Part shown: positions 43,652-52,503 of the stretch, one piece after another | How the letters are laid out: each line of letters starts with the position of its first letter | Numbering within the stretch: the stretch's first letter is position 1 | Assembly (NCBI GenBank): GCA_900555715.1 | Contig: USMC01000003.1 | Coordinates: 1 to 64,000, forward strand | Length of the DNA stretch: 64,000 nucleotides | Direction of reading: 5' to 3' | Source of the DNA: an uncultured Porphyromonadaceae bacterium | GTDB lineage: Bacteria; Bacteroidota; Bacteroidia; Bacteroidales; Muribaculaceae | Translations under genes and position numbers: made by a program | Notes under the pieces: generated by a model | Told to the model about the DNA's origin: nothing | What the model saw: the letters and a program-made list of their open reading frames with translations, nothing else | Databases searched by the model: none

Positions 43652-45229
43652 TTACTTATTTTCTGCATCCGGGTCGAAATCGGTATCGTTTATCCATTTG
43701 TGCGGCGGTTGTTCGCCCGCACGGAAACGGTTGTAGAACTGTCTCGATCCGCACATGTTCGGATAGCTGTCGAAAAGCTCTCCGCGACCTTCCATACGAG
43801 GGTCTCCTTCCTCTCTGAGCCTTGCTTCCATCTCTTCGGCGAGAGCGCTGCGCAACGAATCATATTCCGACTTCCCGACGAGATTGTCGATGCAGTCAGT
43901 GTCCCGGGAAATATCATAGAGTTCCTCTGCCCCGCGCCGACCCATCGACAACTCCCAGAAACGGCGTGTCGCCGGGTCGAGGCGCGAGCGTATGATTGCC
44001 GTCTTCGTCGGCGAGCCGTCGACATCCATGTACCCTGTCGACGGATTGCCGGCAGGCCACCGCGAAGGCTCATAATTGCGGAGGTAGAGAAAACCATCGC
44101 GAACAATGCCGCGTATGGGATAGCCCTGATCGTCGGGACGTCCGGGGTCGTGACGCTCACGACCGAGAAGGACATACGGGCGCATAACTGCCGCCGTGTC
44201 CGCTCTCAGGAGAGGAATCAGCGACTGACCGCTCATGGGCATCATGCCGCAGCTATCGGGCTTGAGACCGACAGCCTCCATAATAGTCGGCGCGATATCC
44301 GAGAGACTAACATAATTGTCGTCAGCACGGCCTGGACTGACAATTCCGCCGGACCACATAATAGCGAGCGGCACATGACATGACGCCAGATATTCCTGCC
44401 CCTTGCAGCGCGGAAATGGCATACCATGGTCGGACGTGACAACGACAATGGTGTTGTCGAGCTCGCCTACTGAATCGAGCATGGCGACAATGCGTCCGAG
44501 ATGGCGGTCGAAATGTTCAATCTCGACAGCATAGTCGAGAATGTCTGTTCTTACAGTATCGTTGTCGGGCCAGTAAGCGGGCACTGAATCGATATCCTGC
44601 AGATGCTTGCCAAAACGCGCCGAAGAACCGTATTCATAGGAGCGGTGAGGCTCGCGGGCGCCGTACCAGAAACATATAGGGCTTTTATGATCCCAGCCCT
44701 TAAGATACTCGCCGAAATTGGCGGCATAGTCAATCTTATTGATTCCTTCTGTCGGCGGAACAAGCTTACGGCTATTGAATTTCTTTCCGGTAAGTTCCCT
44801 TTCCTTTCCGTCTGCTGTCAGGGCGATTCCAGGTCCCCAGCCCTTACCTGTATAGCCCGTATAATATCCGGCATCCTTCAAAGCCTCCGGAAATGAACAG
44901 ATATCGCAGGGAAATTCAGGCCAATGATTTGCTGCCTCACGCAACTGCCATGAATTGCAGCCGGTGATGAAGCAGGCGCGCGATGGTGCCGACTTGGAAT
45001 TGCACGTGAAGGCATTGCGGAACAGGATTCCCCTGGCGGCGATGCTGTCGAATGCGGGTGTGTGAACCCACGGAGTACCGTATGCGCCGGCATGCCCGGC
45101 ATCGTCAGCCATGCATATCAGGATATTGGGCAAACGTTGCTGTGCGAGGGCGCTCAAAGAAAGACCGACACCACCGACAGCCGAGACGACCGCCGACGGT
45201 GTCAGACGTATGTTGCTCATTATTCTCAC
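43652..45229 (-). CDS. Sulfatase, serine-type (S1 family)
   Basis: A 525-residue secreted enzyme of the alkaline phosphatase superfamily. A signal segment precedes QRLPNILICMADDAG with metal ligands D42-D43. The formylglycine motif is S80-A-P-S-R84, so activation needs an anaerobic sulfatase-maturating enzyme, not found in this window. VVVTSDHGMPFPR carries the second metal Asp/His pair. The layout resembles N-sulfoglucosamine sulfohydrolase-like (S1_8) enzymes, but the substrate is uncertain. Overlaps the next sulfatase gene by 4 nt. Confidence 0.88.
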   Translation of the reverse strand: MRIMSNIRLTPSAVVSAVGGVGLSLSALAQQRLPNILICMADDAGHAGAYGTPWVHTPAFDSIAARGILFRNAFTCNSKSAPSRACFITGCNSWQLREAANHWPEFPCDICSFPEALKDAGYYTGYTGKGWGPGIALTADGKERELTGKKFNSRKLVPPTEGINKIDYAANFGEYLKGWDHKSPICFWYGAREPHRSYEYGSSARFGKHLQDIDSVPAYWPDNDTVRTDILDYAVEIEHFDRHLGRIVAMLDSVGELDNTIVVVTSDHGMPFPRCKGQEYLASCHVPLAIMWSGGIVSPGRADDNYVSLSDIAPTIMEAVGLKPDSCGMMPMSGQSLIPLLRADTAAVMRPYVLLGRERHDPGRPDDQGYPIRGIVRDGFLYLRNYEPSRWPAGNPSTGYMDVDGSPTKTAIIRSRLDPATRRFWELSMGRRGAEELYDISRDTDCIDNLVGKSEYDSLRSALAEEMEARLREEGDPRMEGRGELFDSYPNMCGSRQFYNRFRAGEQPPHKWINDTDFDPDAENK

Positions 45230-46761
45230 TTTTTCTTCTTTGAAACCGGAGCCGGCGGAGCATTTCGGACCTGACCGTCGGTCTGTGCCTCAAACTCTTT
45301 GCGCAAAGCTTCGAGCACGTCGGGATACTGCGACGCCACGTTGCAGACCTGTGCGGGATCTTTGGTAAGATCGAATAGTCCGTATTCTTTAAGGTTGCCG
45401 AGCTCGTTGCCGGTGACGTTGCGTTCCTTACCCTCGTGAGGAGGAATCATCACCCACGGACCTGTGCGATATGCGAGCTTGCTCTTTGCCTCGATGACAA
45501 GGTCTTTGCGTTTCGATGCGCCTTTGCCCATGAAAGCGTCGAGATTCTCGATGCCGTCGAGACCGTCGGGCACTTTCTGCCCTACAAGGGCGGCAAGCGA
45601 CGGCACAAGATCCATCTGGCAGACAAGCTCACCGGAAACGACCGGTGCGACATGACCTTTCCAGTAGACAAAGAACGGAACATGCGTACCACCGTCGAAG
45701 AGACTGTATTTTCCACCGCGCAGACCGCCTGTAGGACTGTGTTCACCTGCCATCTTGACAGCACCGTCATAGTAACCGTCCTGAAGGACAGGACCGTTGT
45801 CAGACGAGAATATTATGATGGTATTGTCGAGAATTCCTTCTTTGTCGAGATGTTCCACAAGCTGTCCGACACACCAGTCGGCCTCGACAATAGCGTCGCC
45901 GCGCGGTCCCATGGTCGTTGCTCCTGCAAAACGTTCGTGAGGAGCACGCGGAACATGGGGCTCATGGAGTCCGTAGTAGAGGAAGAATGCGGAATCGCGA
46001 TGTGCGGTGATGAAATCCTTAACCTTGCCGACGAAATAATCCGCCATGTCTTCATCGCGCCAGCGGGCGGCATTGCCGCCTTTCATATATCCGATGCGCG
46101 GAATTCCGTTCACGATTGAGTTGTTGTGCCCGTGGTGCCACTTCATGCGCAGCATCTCGGGATTGTCGGTAGCCGTGGGTTCTCCGGGGAAATTGTGCTC
46201 GTAGTCGACCTGAATAGGGTCGGACGGATCGAGTCCGACAACATTTCCGTTCTCGATATATACTGTCGGCACACGGTCGTTGGTAGCTGCGATAAGGCAC
46301 GAATAGTCGAAACCTATCTGGTTTGCCCCCGGAGTGACAGTTTTGTTCCAGTCGATTTTGCCGCGCCCCATGCCGAGATGCCATTTGCCTATCGCACCGG
46401 TGGCATATCCTGCATTACGCATCATCTTCGGCATTGTATATTCATCTTCCCGGATGATGAGCGGTGCATCGCCCGGAAGAATACGCGCCTCGGGATTACG
46501 CCAAGGGTATACGCCCGTGAACATGCCGTAGCGGCTGGGGGTCGACGTTGCCGACGTCGCATAGGCATTTGTGAAGCAGACACCGCCTTTAGCGAGCGAG
46601 TCGATATTCGGAGTACTTATTGTCTTCGAGCCATACGCGCTCACATCGCCGAAGCCGAGGTCGTCGGCAAGCACAACGATGACATTGGGACGTTGCTGTT
46701 GCGCACTCAGGCAGGCAGAGCCTACCAGAAGCGTAGAGACAAGACAAGATGCTTTTTTCAT
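45226..46761 (-). CDS. Arylsulfatase-like sulfatase, serine-type (S1 family)
   Basis: A 511-residue secreted sulfatase. Signal peptide about 1-22, then RPNVIVVLADDLGFGD (D33-D34), the formylglycine motif S73-T-P-S-R77, GKWHLG with the conserved Lys/His, and FSSDNGP with the distal metal Asp/Asn. This pattern is arylsulfatase A-like and different from the neighbouring sulfatase, so the two probably remove different sulfate groups. A lysine-rich tail (PVSKKKK) ends the protein. Confidence 0.92.
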   Translation of the reverse strand: MKKASCLVSTLLVGSACLSAQQQRPNVIVVLADDLGFGDVSAYGSKTISTPNIDSLAKGGVCFTNAYATSATSTPSRYGMFTGVYPWRNPEARILPGDAPLIIREDEYTMPKMMRNAGYATGAIGKWHLGMGRGKIDWNKTVTPGANQIGFDYSCLIAATNDRVPTVYIENGNVVGLDPSDPIQVDYEHNFPGEPTATDNPEMLRMKWHHGHNNSIVNGIPRIGYMKGGNAARWRDEDMADYFVGKVKDFITAHRDSAFFLYYGLHEPHVPRAPHERFAGATTMGPRGDAIVEADWCVGQLVEHLDKEGILDNTIIIFSSDNGPVLQDGYYDGAVKMAGEHSPTGGLRGGKYSLFDGGTHVPFFVYWKGHVAPVVSGELVCQMDLVPSLAALVGQKVPDGLDGIENLDAFMGKGASKRKDLVIEAKSKLAYRTGPWVMIPPHEGKERNVTGNELGNLKEYGLFDLTKDPAQVCNVASQYPDVLEALRKEFEAQTDGQVRNAPPAPVSKKKK

Positions 46762-46776
46762 ATTCTTATGATTGTA

Positions 46777-47871
46777 TTATTTGGCTACGATTCCGTAGCG
46801 TGACAGAATTTCTCTCAACTGAGGCAAAATTCCCCCGGCAATACGGTATGTGCCGAGGTCGGTAGGATGGACACCGTCGACGGTTGCCTCGTGATCGTCG
46901 CCAAGCGGCATTCCGGGATTGACGAAATAGACATCCTTATATTTCTTCATCACTTTTTCCATCTCTGCGGCGGAAGCGGCGGTGCGTGCCTCCTCGAAAG
47001 CCCGTTTCTCAAGATCGAAATTGCGGGTTTCGCGGCGCTCGGTCTGCAGGAAAATCAGAGGCGTCGACGGATGCGACTTGCGAATAATGTCGACAAACGG
47101 CAGCAGACGTTCGCGAATCTGCTCGGCGCTCGGATTGGAAAAACCGTCGATAACAAAGGCGTCGGCTTCCGTGTCGGCAATGATCTGCGCCAGCACAGGC
47201 TCCAGTTTGCACTGTCCGCTGATGCCGAGGTTAGGTGCCTCGACACCGAGAGCACGGGCTATGCGTGCCGGATATGTTGTTCCGGCACGCGAAGCCCCTA
47301 CGCCATGCGTGATGCTCGAACCCATGAACACAACCTTCTTTTCCCACGGATTAGCAGCGGGACGCAGGACAGCACCTTTGTCGACACCGATGGAAAGAGA
47401 ACCAACGCGGTCGAATATCGGAAGATAGAGCAGACATGTTTTCATCGTACTGTCCATATTGCGGACAATGTCGGCGGTATGTTTATGACCGAACGGTTTA
47501 GGAGAGCCGGTGCCGGCGAATATCCATTGCCCGTCTTCAAGAATATAGAGGTCGAGCCCGCGGGTTGCCATTGCCATAGTGTTGACCTTTCCTACAGAAT
47601 CCGCCGTCGTCCACCGAGCACCGATGTTCGGGCTGTCTGTCTCGAAAACGAGCGCCATACCGGTGGGGAAATTATAGTAGCGGTTCATTAACTTGTTGAG
47701 ATCCGCATATTTCGCCGTGTCGAGGCGTGCGAGGAAAGGACAGTCGGGCTGCGCACGGCAGACCATCGTCAGTTTCGACGCATCGGTATAGACATATTTG
47801 TTCTTGGCGCCGAAAACAGGCAGAGCGCACAGAATAGCAAACATTATACTGTACAGACAATTACGATTCAT
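46777..47871 (-). CDS. Secreted SGNH/GDSL-family hydrolase
   Basis: A 364-residue periplasmic esterase-like protein. Signal peptide about 1-21; residues 25-165 form the beta-rich SGNH N-terminal domain; the catalytic domain starts VVFMGSSITHG with nucleophile S186, followed by GISGQCKLEP and the Asp-His pair in DGVHPTDLG (D332, H335). Such enzymes often remove acetyl or other acyl groups from glycans. It lies between the second sulfatase gene and the phosphodiester glycosidase gene, 12-15 nt from each. Confidence 0.88.
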   Translation of the reverse strand: MNRNCLYSIMFAILCALPVFGAKNKYVYTDASKLTMVCRAQPDCPFLARLDTAKYADLNKLMNRYYNFPTGMALVFETDSPNIGARWTTADSVGKVNTMAMATRGLDLYILEDGQWIFAGTGSPKPFGHKHTADIVRNMDSTMKTCLLYLPIFDRVGSLSIGVDKGAVLRPAANPWEKKVVFMGSSITHGVGASRAGTTYPARIARALGVEAPNLGISGQCKLEPVLAQIIADTEADAFVIDGFSNPSAEQIRERLLPFVDIIRKSHPSTPLIFLQTERRETRNFDLEKRAFEEARTAASAAEMEKVMKKYKDVYFVNPGMPLGDDHEATVDGVHPTDLGTYRIAGGILPQLREILSRYGIVAK

Positions 47872-47883
47872 AATATGCCACTA

Positions 47884-49212
47884 TCAGTCAGAAACAGTAA
47901 ATATCATCATGCCGTTGGCGACAGCACGCGGAGTCGCCTCGGTAGTTTTGTTGATTATCTCTCCGTCTACCATCATCTCGGCAGAACCGCCGGCGTCGAA
48001 ATTGGAAAGATTCCAGCATCCGAAATGACGTGCGATATCACACATTTTTGCCGTGCTGCACCCTGCCGAAGTGCCGTATTCGGGGTCGGTAGACTTGTCG
48101 ATGACAATGATATAAAGAGTCTTATTGTCTTCGGAGCATCCATATCCCGTGCGGGAGTAGACCATAGAATTATAGTCCTCGTTTGTATTATGAATCGTCT
48201 GCACACCGGCACGCATCACCATGGCGTTTCCGCCGACAGCCTGAGTGACAACGGGCTGTACGCGCTCGCCCGCAGCGTTTTCGAATGTCCAGTGATATTC
48301 GAGCGTGACCTCATCGCCGGGCTTGACATCTTTGAAATAGTACTTGGAATATGCAGTACCGTTGCCGACGAGAGCGAGGTCGTGGTTTCCGAGTGTGCCC
48401 TCCCCTCCTGCCGTACGTACTTCTTTCACAACAAACACTATATCCTTACCGCCGATCCAGCTCTGACCGGGTTTGAGGTCGAGAAGAAGCTCGGTGCATT
48501 TTCCGGCCGGTGCTTTCTCATACCATTTCTTGTTGTCGGCGTTGTCGACAACACGGATAGGCATGAAAGCGCGGTCGGCGCCATAGAAACTGTTGTACAT
48601 ACAAAGTTCACCGGGTTTGGGACCTTTGTTGCATAAATGGACGGGCATTTTTTTGTCGCCTATCGTGACGCGTATCGCCGAGGTGCAGGAGTCAACGTAC
48701 ACCTTGCCGTCTTCAGTGATGCATACAACGCCCGAACGCGTAGTGCCCACGCCATTGCCCCATTTGTCGAGGTACTGATTGGATTCGGTGACAATCTTGC
48801 CGTTGCGGACACTGGCATTGCGTGTGATACCGGAGAAGACACCGCCGTCGGGTGTCTGCGAGCTCACCACCCAGAAGTTTGCATTGGCGGCTGCCACAGG
48901 CTTGTGACCTGCTGACGTGAGACGCTTTGCGACAGAAGTGAGCAGTTCCGTTCCGCGCGCCGACTCTTTGGCAACAGTTGTCTCTACTTTTACTTTCGGA
49001 TTCGAAACGTCGACCTTAAGCAGGTTGACGTTCAGAGGATAGTCGGGAAAACGCAGACGCATATACTGTACGCCCGGCGCAAGCTCACGGTCGACGAGCT
49101 TGTTCATCTCATAGTCGGTGCCGCCGATATTGACTGTTTCGGCGGAAGCATTAGCCCCCATCGATGCAGCGAGAAACGCTGCAAAAGCTATATTGGTAAA
49201 GAAACGTTTCAT
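47884..49212 (-). CDS. Phosphodiester glycosidase family protein (NAGPA domain)
   Basis: A 442-residue secreted protein with a signal peptide (1-24). The C-terminal two thirds match PF09992, the domain of the mammalian uncovering enzyme NAGPA, which cleaves GlcNAc from a GlcNAc-1-phosphodiester. Visible marks are AANANFWV, SRTGYGCSEDNKTLYIIVID, and CWNLSNFDAGGSAEMMVDG followed by PRAVANGM. In a locus with GDPD enzymes and a phosphate-ester transporter, a role in splitting sugar-phosphodiesters is the natural reading. Four nt separate it from the preceding gene. Confidence 0.88.
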   Translation of the reverse strand: MKRFFTNIAFAAFLAASMGANASAETVNIGGTDYEMNKLVDRELAPGVQYMRLRFPDYPLNVNLLKVDVSNPKVKVETTVAKESARGTELLTSVAKRLTSAGHKPVAAANANFWVVSSQTPDGGVFSGITRNASVRNGKIVTESNQYLDKWGNGVGTTRSGVVCITEDGKVYVDSCTSAIRVTIGDKKMPVHLCNKGPKPGELCMYNSFYGADRAFMPIRVVDNADNKKWYEKAPAGKCTELLLDLKPGQSWIGGKDIVFVVKEVRTAGGEGTLGNHDLALVGNGTAYSKYYFKDVKPGDEVTLEYHWTFENAAGERVQPVVTQAVGGNAMVMRAGVQTIHNTNEDYNSMVYSRTGYGCSEDNKTLYIIVIDKSTDPEYGTSAGCSTAKMCDIARHFGCWNLSNFDAGGSAEMMVDGEIINKTTEATPRAVANGMMIFTVSD

Positions 49213-49216
49213 AATT

Positions 49217-49969
49217 TTATCTTACAACAACTTTCATAGATTTCGAGCCCTTACGGCAGAGATAGATGCCGGGGGCAAGACTGGCGGCGTCGCAGCGGAC
49301 ACCAGAAATATTGAAATACTCCACGGGCGCATCGTCATCGACGGCAGCAATGTCGCCTACCGATGCAGGTGCTCCGCTAAGAGTGACGTAGAGACGGTAG
49401 ACAACCTGTGTTTTCGCTTTGGGACCGACAGTATAGCTTGCAGTCCTGACGCCGCCGTCGGGAGCAGTCCACGAGTTCGTTCCACCGGTGATTTTCTGAG
49501 TACCGCCGCAAGAGTCATCTATAAAAATCTTGTCGCAGCAACCAGTCTCATTTTTTGTCGTCACCTTGGGATGCATCACAATCTTGGTTATTGTCGTACC
49601 TTCCGGAGCTGTGAACTGCAATGTATTGCTTTTGTAGCAGCGGAAATCGCCTATATAAAGATCTTCGGTGTCGTTTGTTGTTCCGCCACCCCAGAAGAAG
49701 CGCGGCTCAGCGCCGCCAGCGGCTTTGTCGGATGTCATTACGACACCTTCACTGACAACTTCCATTCCGGTGAGGCGGCACAGATAGTTGTTCTTGTTAC
49801 CATCCTGTACGAGCGGACTGTTTTCGCTCTGCCATACATCAAGAAGGCTCTTGGGACGGAGCGTCACCGACGTCGGGTCGAGAAAATAGAAATCGACCAC
49901 ATACTCTTCAGCGGCGGCGCCGAAAGACGCCAGACACAGAAGAAGAGCAGATATAATTGATTTTTTCAT
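49217..49969 (-). CDS. Secreted protein with Bacteroidales C-terminal sorting-like tail
   Basis: A 250-residue exported protein of unknown function. A signal peptide (1-20) is followed by a beta-rich region with several cysteines (CR, CC, C) and Gly/Thr-rich loops, perhaps a ligand-binding jelly roll. The last ~35 residues (VEYFNISGVRCDAASLAPGI onward, ending SKSMKVVVR) are the pattern of C-terminal tails common on secreted proteins in Prevotella and Muribaculaceae, resembling type IX sorting signals. It lies just before the phosphodiester glycosidase gene and may act with it on the surface. Confidence 0.75.
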   Translation of the reverse strand: MKKSIISALLLCLASFGAAAEEYVVDFYFLDPTSVTLRPKSLLDVWQSENSPLVQDGNKNNYLCRLTGMEVVSEGVVMTSDKAAGGAEPRFFWGGGTTNDTEDLYIGDFRCYKSNTLQFTAPEGTTITKIVMHPKVTTKNETGCCDKIFIDDSCGGTQKITGGTNSWTAPDGGVRTASYTVGPKAKTQVVYRLYVTLSGAPASVGDIAAVDDDAPVEYFNISGVRCDAASLAPGIYLCRKGSKSMKVVVR

Positions 49970-50037
49970 TTTTCAGATAAGTATAAGGATGTGATTTATT
50001 ATGCGCGTGTATGAAGACTCTGTCAACGGAATGAAGA

Positions 50038-50937
50038 CTATTTGTGCCTGCCTACCGAACGCAGATATTCGAGCAGAAGCGCCGGACGGTCGCTCTGAAC
50101 CATGGAGGCTCCTGTTTCGAGAAGCTTGCCGTAGATATCTGCCGGATTGCCTTCAAAAGCCTCGTCGTCGCACAGTCCGCCGTTATGACTGGGCCACAGT
50201 GCATTGACCCACAGCTTCGCACCGCGGGCGAGGAAACTCTTTATAGTTTTCTCTACGGCGGGAGTATATTCGGGCCACACTACCTCGTAGGCTTTCGGAG
50301 TGATATCGGACGCGAGATAGCCGTCGGCTATTTCCTGCGCATTCTTTTTCGTGTAGTCGACAATGGCGAAGTAGATCATCTTATTGGGATGCCTGCGCAT
50401 ACCCTTGCGAACCTTCTCAAGCGGTTTTGTACCCTTGATGAGCATCTGGTCGGTCACGCCCATCTCGTCGGTGATGGCAATAACCTGGTCGTAGTACTGC
50501 CAGCCCTTGTCGATGTTCACCACAGCACGGTCTTTGCATACCGCAAGAGCCTCGCGCAGTGTAGGCATGCGGTACTTTGTGGCAATGCCATGTCCTGTCT
50601 TGAGAAAGACATTGCAGATAGAGTCGTATGTCAGCTCCTTAATAGTGCCCTTGCCTGTTGTGGTACGGTCGATAGTGCGGTCGTGGCACACAACGAGGAC
50701 AGAATCCTTTGTCATGGCAAGGTCAAGCTCTATGATGTCGGCGCCAATATTGATGGCGGAGTTCATTGCGGGAATAGAATTTTCCGGATAATTCCGCCAG
50801 TCGCCGCGATGAGAGGCTACAAGAACATAGTCGGTCTTGGGATCGTTGATTATATTTATGATTTCTTTCGCTCTGTTTTCTGCTATCGCCGACAACGCGG
50901 CAAGGATGAGAACAGACGAAAATAATAATCTTTTCAT
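50038..50937 (-). CDS. Secreted glycerophosphodiester phosphodiesterase
   Basis: A 299-residue periplasmic GDPD. After the signal peptide (1-19) come SHRGDWRNYPENSIPAM (H43, R44, E52), GADIIELDLAMTKD (E70, D72) and VVCHDRTIDRTTTGKG (H85, D86), a complete GDPD active site. It should split glycerophosphodiesters into glycerol-3-phosphate and an alcohol. The C-terminal PADIYGKLLETGASMVQSDRP is the usual closing motif. A terminator-like hairpin separates it from the BACON lipoprotein gene upstream. Confidence 0.92.
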   Translation of the reverse strand: MKRLLFSSVLILAALSAIAENRAKEIINIINDPKTDYVLVASHRGDWRNYPENSIPAMNSAINIGADIIELDLAMTKDSVLVVCHDRTIDRTTTGKGTIKELTYDSICNVFLKTGHGIATKYRMPTLREALAVCKDRAVVNIDKGWQYYDQVIAITDEMGVTDQMLIKGTKPLEKVRKGMRRHPNKMIYFAIVDYTKKNAQEIADGYLASDITPKAYEVVWPEYTPAVEKTIKSFLARGAKLWVNALWPSHNGGLCDDEAFEGNPADIYGKLLETGASMVQSDRPALLLEYLRSVGRHK

Positions 50938-50949
50938 ATTACTTTGCTG

Positions 50950-50989
50950 AAAAAGCCGGGACCTCCCGCAGCCTCAGCGGCTACGGAAG
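50950..50989 (-). terminator. Terminator or attenuator after the SusCD lipoprotein genes
   Basis: On the minus strand CTTCCGTAGCC pairs with GGCTGCGGGAG (50989-50979 with 50973-50963, one wobble), followed after a short spacer by T5 (50954-50950). A strong but imperfect terminator, as often found between SusCD genes and the enzyme genes behind them. Confidence 0.5.
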
Positions 50990-51011
50990 GCTCTGACCAA
51001 TCTATGAAAAC

Positions 51012-52367
51012 TTATTTTATTTCAACTTTGTAGTTGTCGAACACAAGACGGTTTGTCTTATATTTCACGGGCTTCCACTTGTTGTCGACACCGCCGTCGC
51101 CGAAGATGAATACAACACGTGTTTTCGGTCCGGCATCGGCAACATCCATCGAGAACTGTGCTTCCGGACTTTCCCATACATCAAGACCTGTCGGATCGCT
51201 GGTGTCGAAGAATGCATCGGCTCCCAAGGTGAATAATGCTGTTTGCGAAAGCGTTGTCGAAGCCCCGCCTTTCGCGCCAGTCGAAGTGTATTTGATCTTC
51301 GTTCCGTCCTGCTCCGCAGTGCTGGTACCGGCAGCGTGTACGCCTGTTATCGTGCCGGGACCGAGAATGGCAACATAGAAGATATTGCCGGGGTCGCGGA
51401 CGTTGGCTTTGGTGCAGTAGCCCGCCATGTTCCACGACACTGTGATGTTCGAACCTGCGGGTACATCACTCACGGCGGGTGCGCAGATGTCGCCGATGTT
51501 GCTGCCAGTACCGGTCTTCAGGAAGTGCCAGCGCGAATATACATAGTTACCGACAGAAGTCCATCCGGGATTGAGTTCTTTCTGTTCCGGAATCCACTTG
51601 TCGATTCGGAGGTCTGTGCCGGCCCATATCTGAGGAGCATAGTTGTCGCTGTTGGGAATCAGCCACGAGAAATCATCGAAGTAGACAGCTGCCGTCTGTG
51701 TGACGTTGATATCTGTATAGAATTCAGGATAATCGACAGCCGAAACACGCACAATGCCTTTGTGCTGACCGTCGGCTGTGGCAGTCGCCGATGTGGAGAT
51801 GTGCATGAGATTGTTTTCCTGACTGACACTGATCCAGTCGGCACCTTCCGACACCTCGGCTTTCCAATCGAGGTTGCTTTCCATAGCCACGTCTACACTG
51901 CCGCCATTGCGGGCGAAGCATACATTGCGCGACGACACACGGAAGAGCGCCGGAGATTCCTCCTGCGATAACGTCACCTCATAAGGCTCCGCAACACCGT
52001 CGACAATAATTTTATATTTAGCGTTGCGCTTAACCGGCGCAGTGTTGGCATCGGTATAGAAACGGAGATAGCCGTCTCCTATGCCTTCCATCGGGAAGAC
52101 TTTTGCCCATGCATAGCCTGCTTCGTCGACAGGCACGACAGTCCAGCGGGCGTTGGAGCGCACAAGATAGCACTTACCGGAACCCCAGGTGGTGAGACCG
52201 GTGCCGTCGACTGCCATCTCGATGGCGCCATCGAGTTCCGGCATCTCGAAGTAGGGATCACCGCCTGCCACTTCTTTGACGAAATCGTCGTCGCATGAGG
52301 TGAGCGCTGCCGGCACTGCTACAAGCGCCATGGCAAATGCTGCTGATTTAATATAATTGAGTTTCAT
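51012..52367 (-). CDS. BACON-domain surface lipoprotein
   Basis: A 451-residue lipoprotein (lipobox LTSC, Cys25, followed by DDD, which fits surface export). Residues about 45-140 and 140-228 look like two BACON-type beta-sandwiches (SRNVCFARNGGSVDVAMESNLDWKAEV fragment pattern; ITQTA-like strand end TDINVTQTA). The last 220 residues resemble a carbohydrate-binding jelly roll (YFDDFSWLIPNSD start). It sits where SusE/SusF-like or surface glycan-binding proteins are found, directly behind susD, so a role in substrate capture is inferred. Confidence 0.82.
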   Translation of the reverse strand: MKLNYIKSAAFAMALVAVPAALTSCDDDFVKEVAGGDPYFEMPELDGAIEMAVDGTGLTTWGSGKCYLVRSNARWTVVPVDEAGYAWAKVFPMEGIGDGYLRFYTDANTAPVKRNAKYKIIVDGVAEPYEVTLSQEESPALFRVSSRNVCFARNGGSVDVAMESNLDWKAEVSEGADWISVSQENNLMHISTSATATADGQHKGIVRVSAVDYPEFYTDINVTQTAAVYFDDFSWLIPNSDNYAPQIWAGTDLRIDKWIPEQKELNPGWTSVGNYVYSRWHFLKTGTGSNIGDICAPAVSDVPAGSNITVSWNMAGYCTKANVRDPGNIFYVAILGPGTITGVHAAGTSTAEQDGTKIKYTSTGAKGGASTTLSQTALFTLGADAFFDTSDPTGLDVWESPEAQFSMDVADAGPKTRVVFIFGDGGVDNKWKPVKYKTNRLVFDNYKVEIK

Positions 52368-52383
52368 TTTTGGTCTTGTTTAG

Positions 52384-52503
52384 TTAGGGTTTGTAAGAAA
52401 GCTCGGAAGTGGGGAAACTGCCGTGGATTGCCTTGTAGCTCCACCATACGGGTGTCTTCATTGTGTTATCGCCGCCCTGGCGGTCGAGGGCTGCCTTCGC
52501 GTT
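52384..52503 (-). other. Out-of-frame C-terminal tail of the SusD-like gene
   Basis: In a frame shifted from the SusD-like CDS the minus strand reads NAKAALDRQGGDNTMKTPVW and on to ELSYKP then TAA at 52386-52384. The QGGD...TxVWW block is the normal end of SusD/RagB proteins, so one base has been lost (or two gained) near 52503-52511. Confidence 0.85.
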
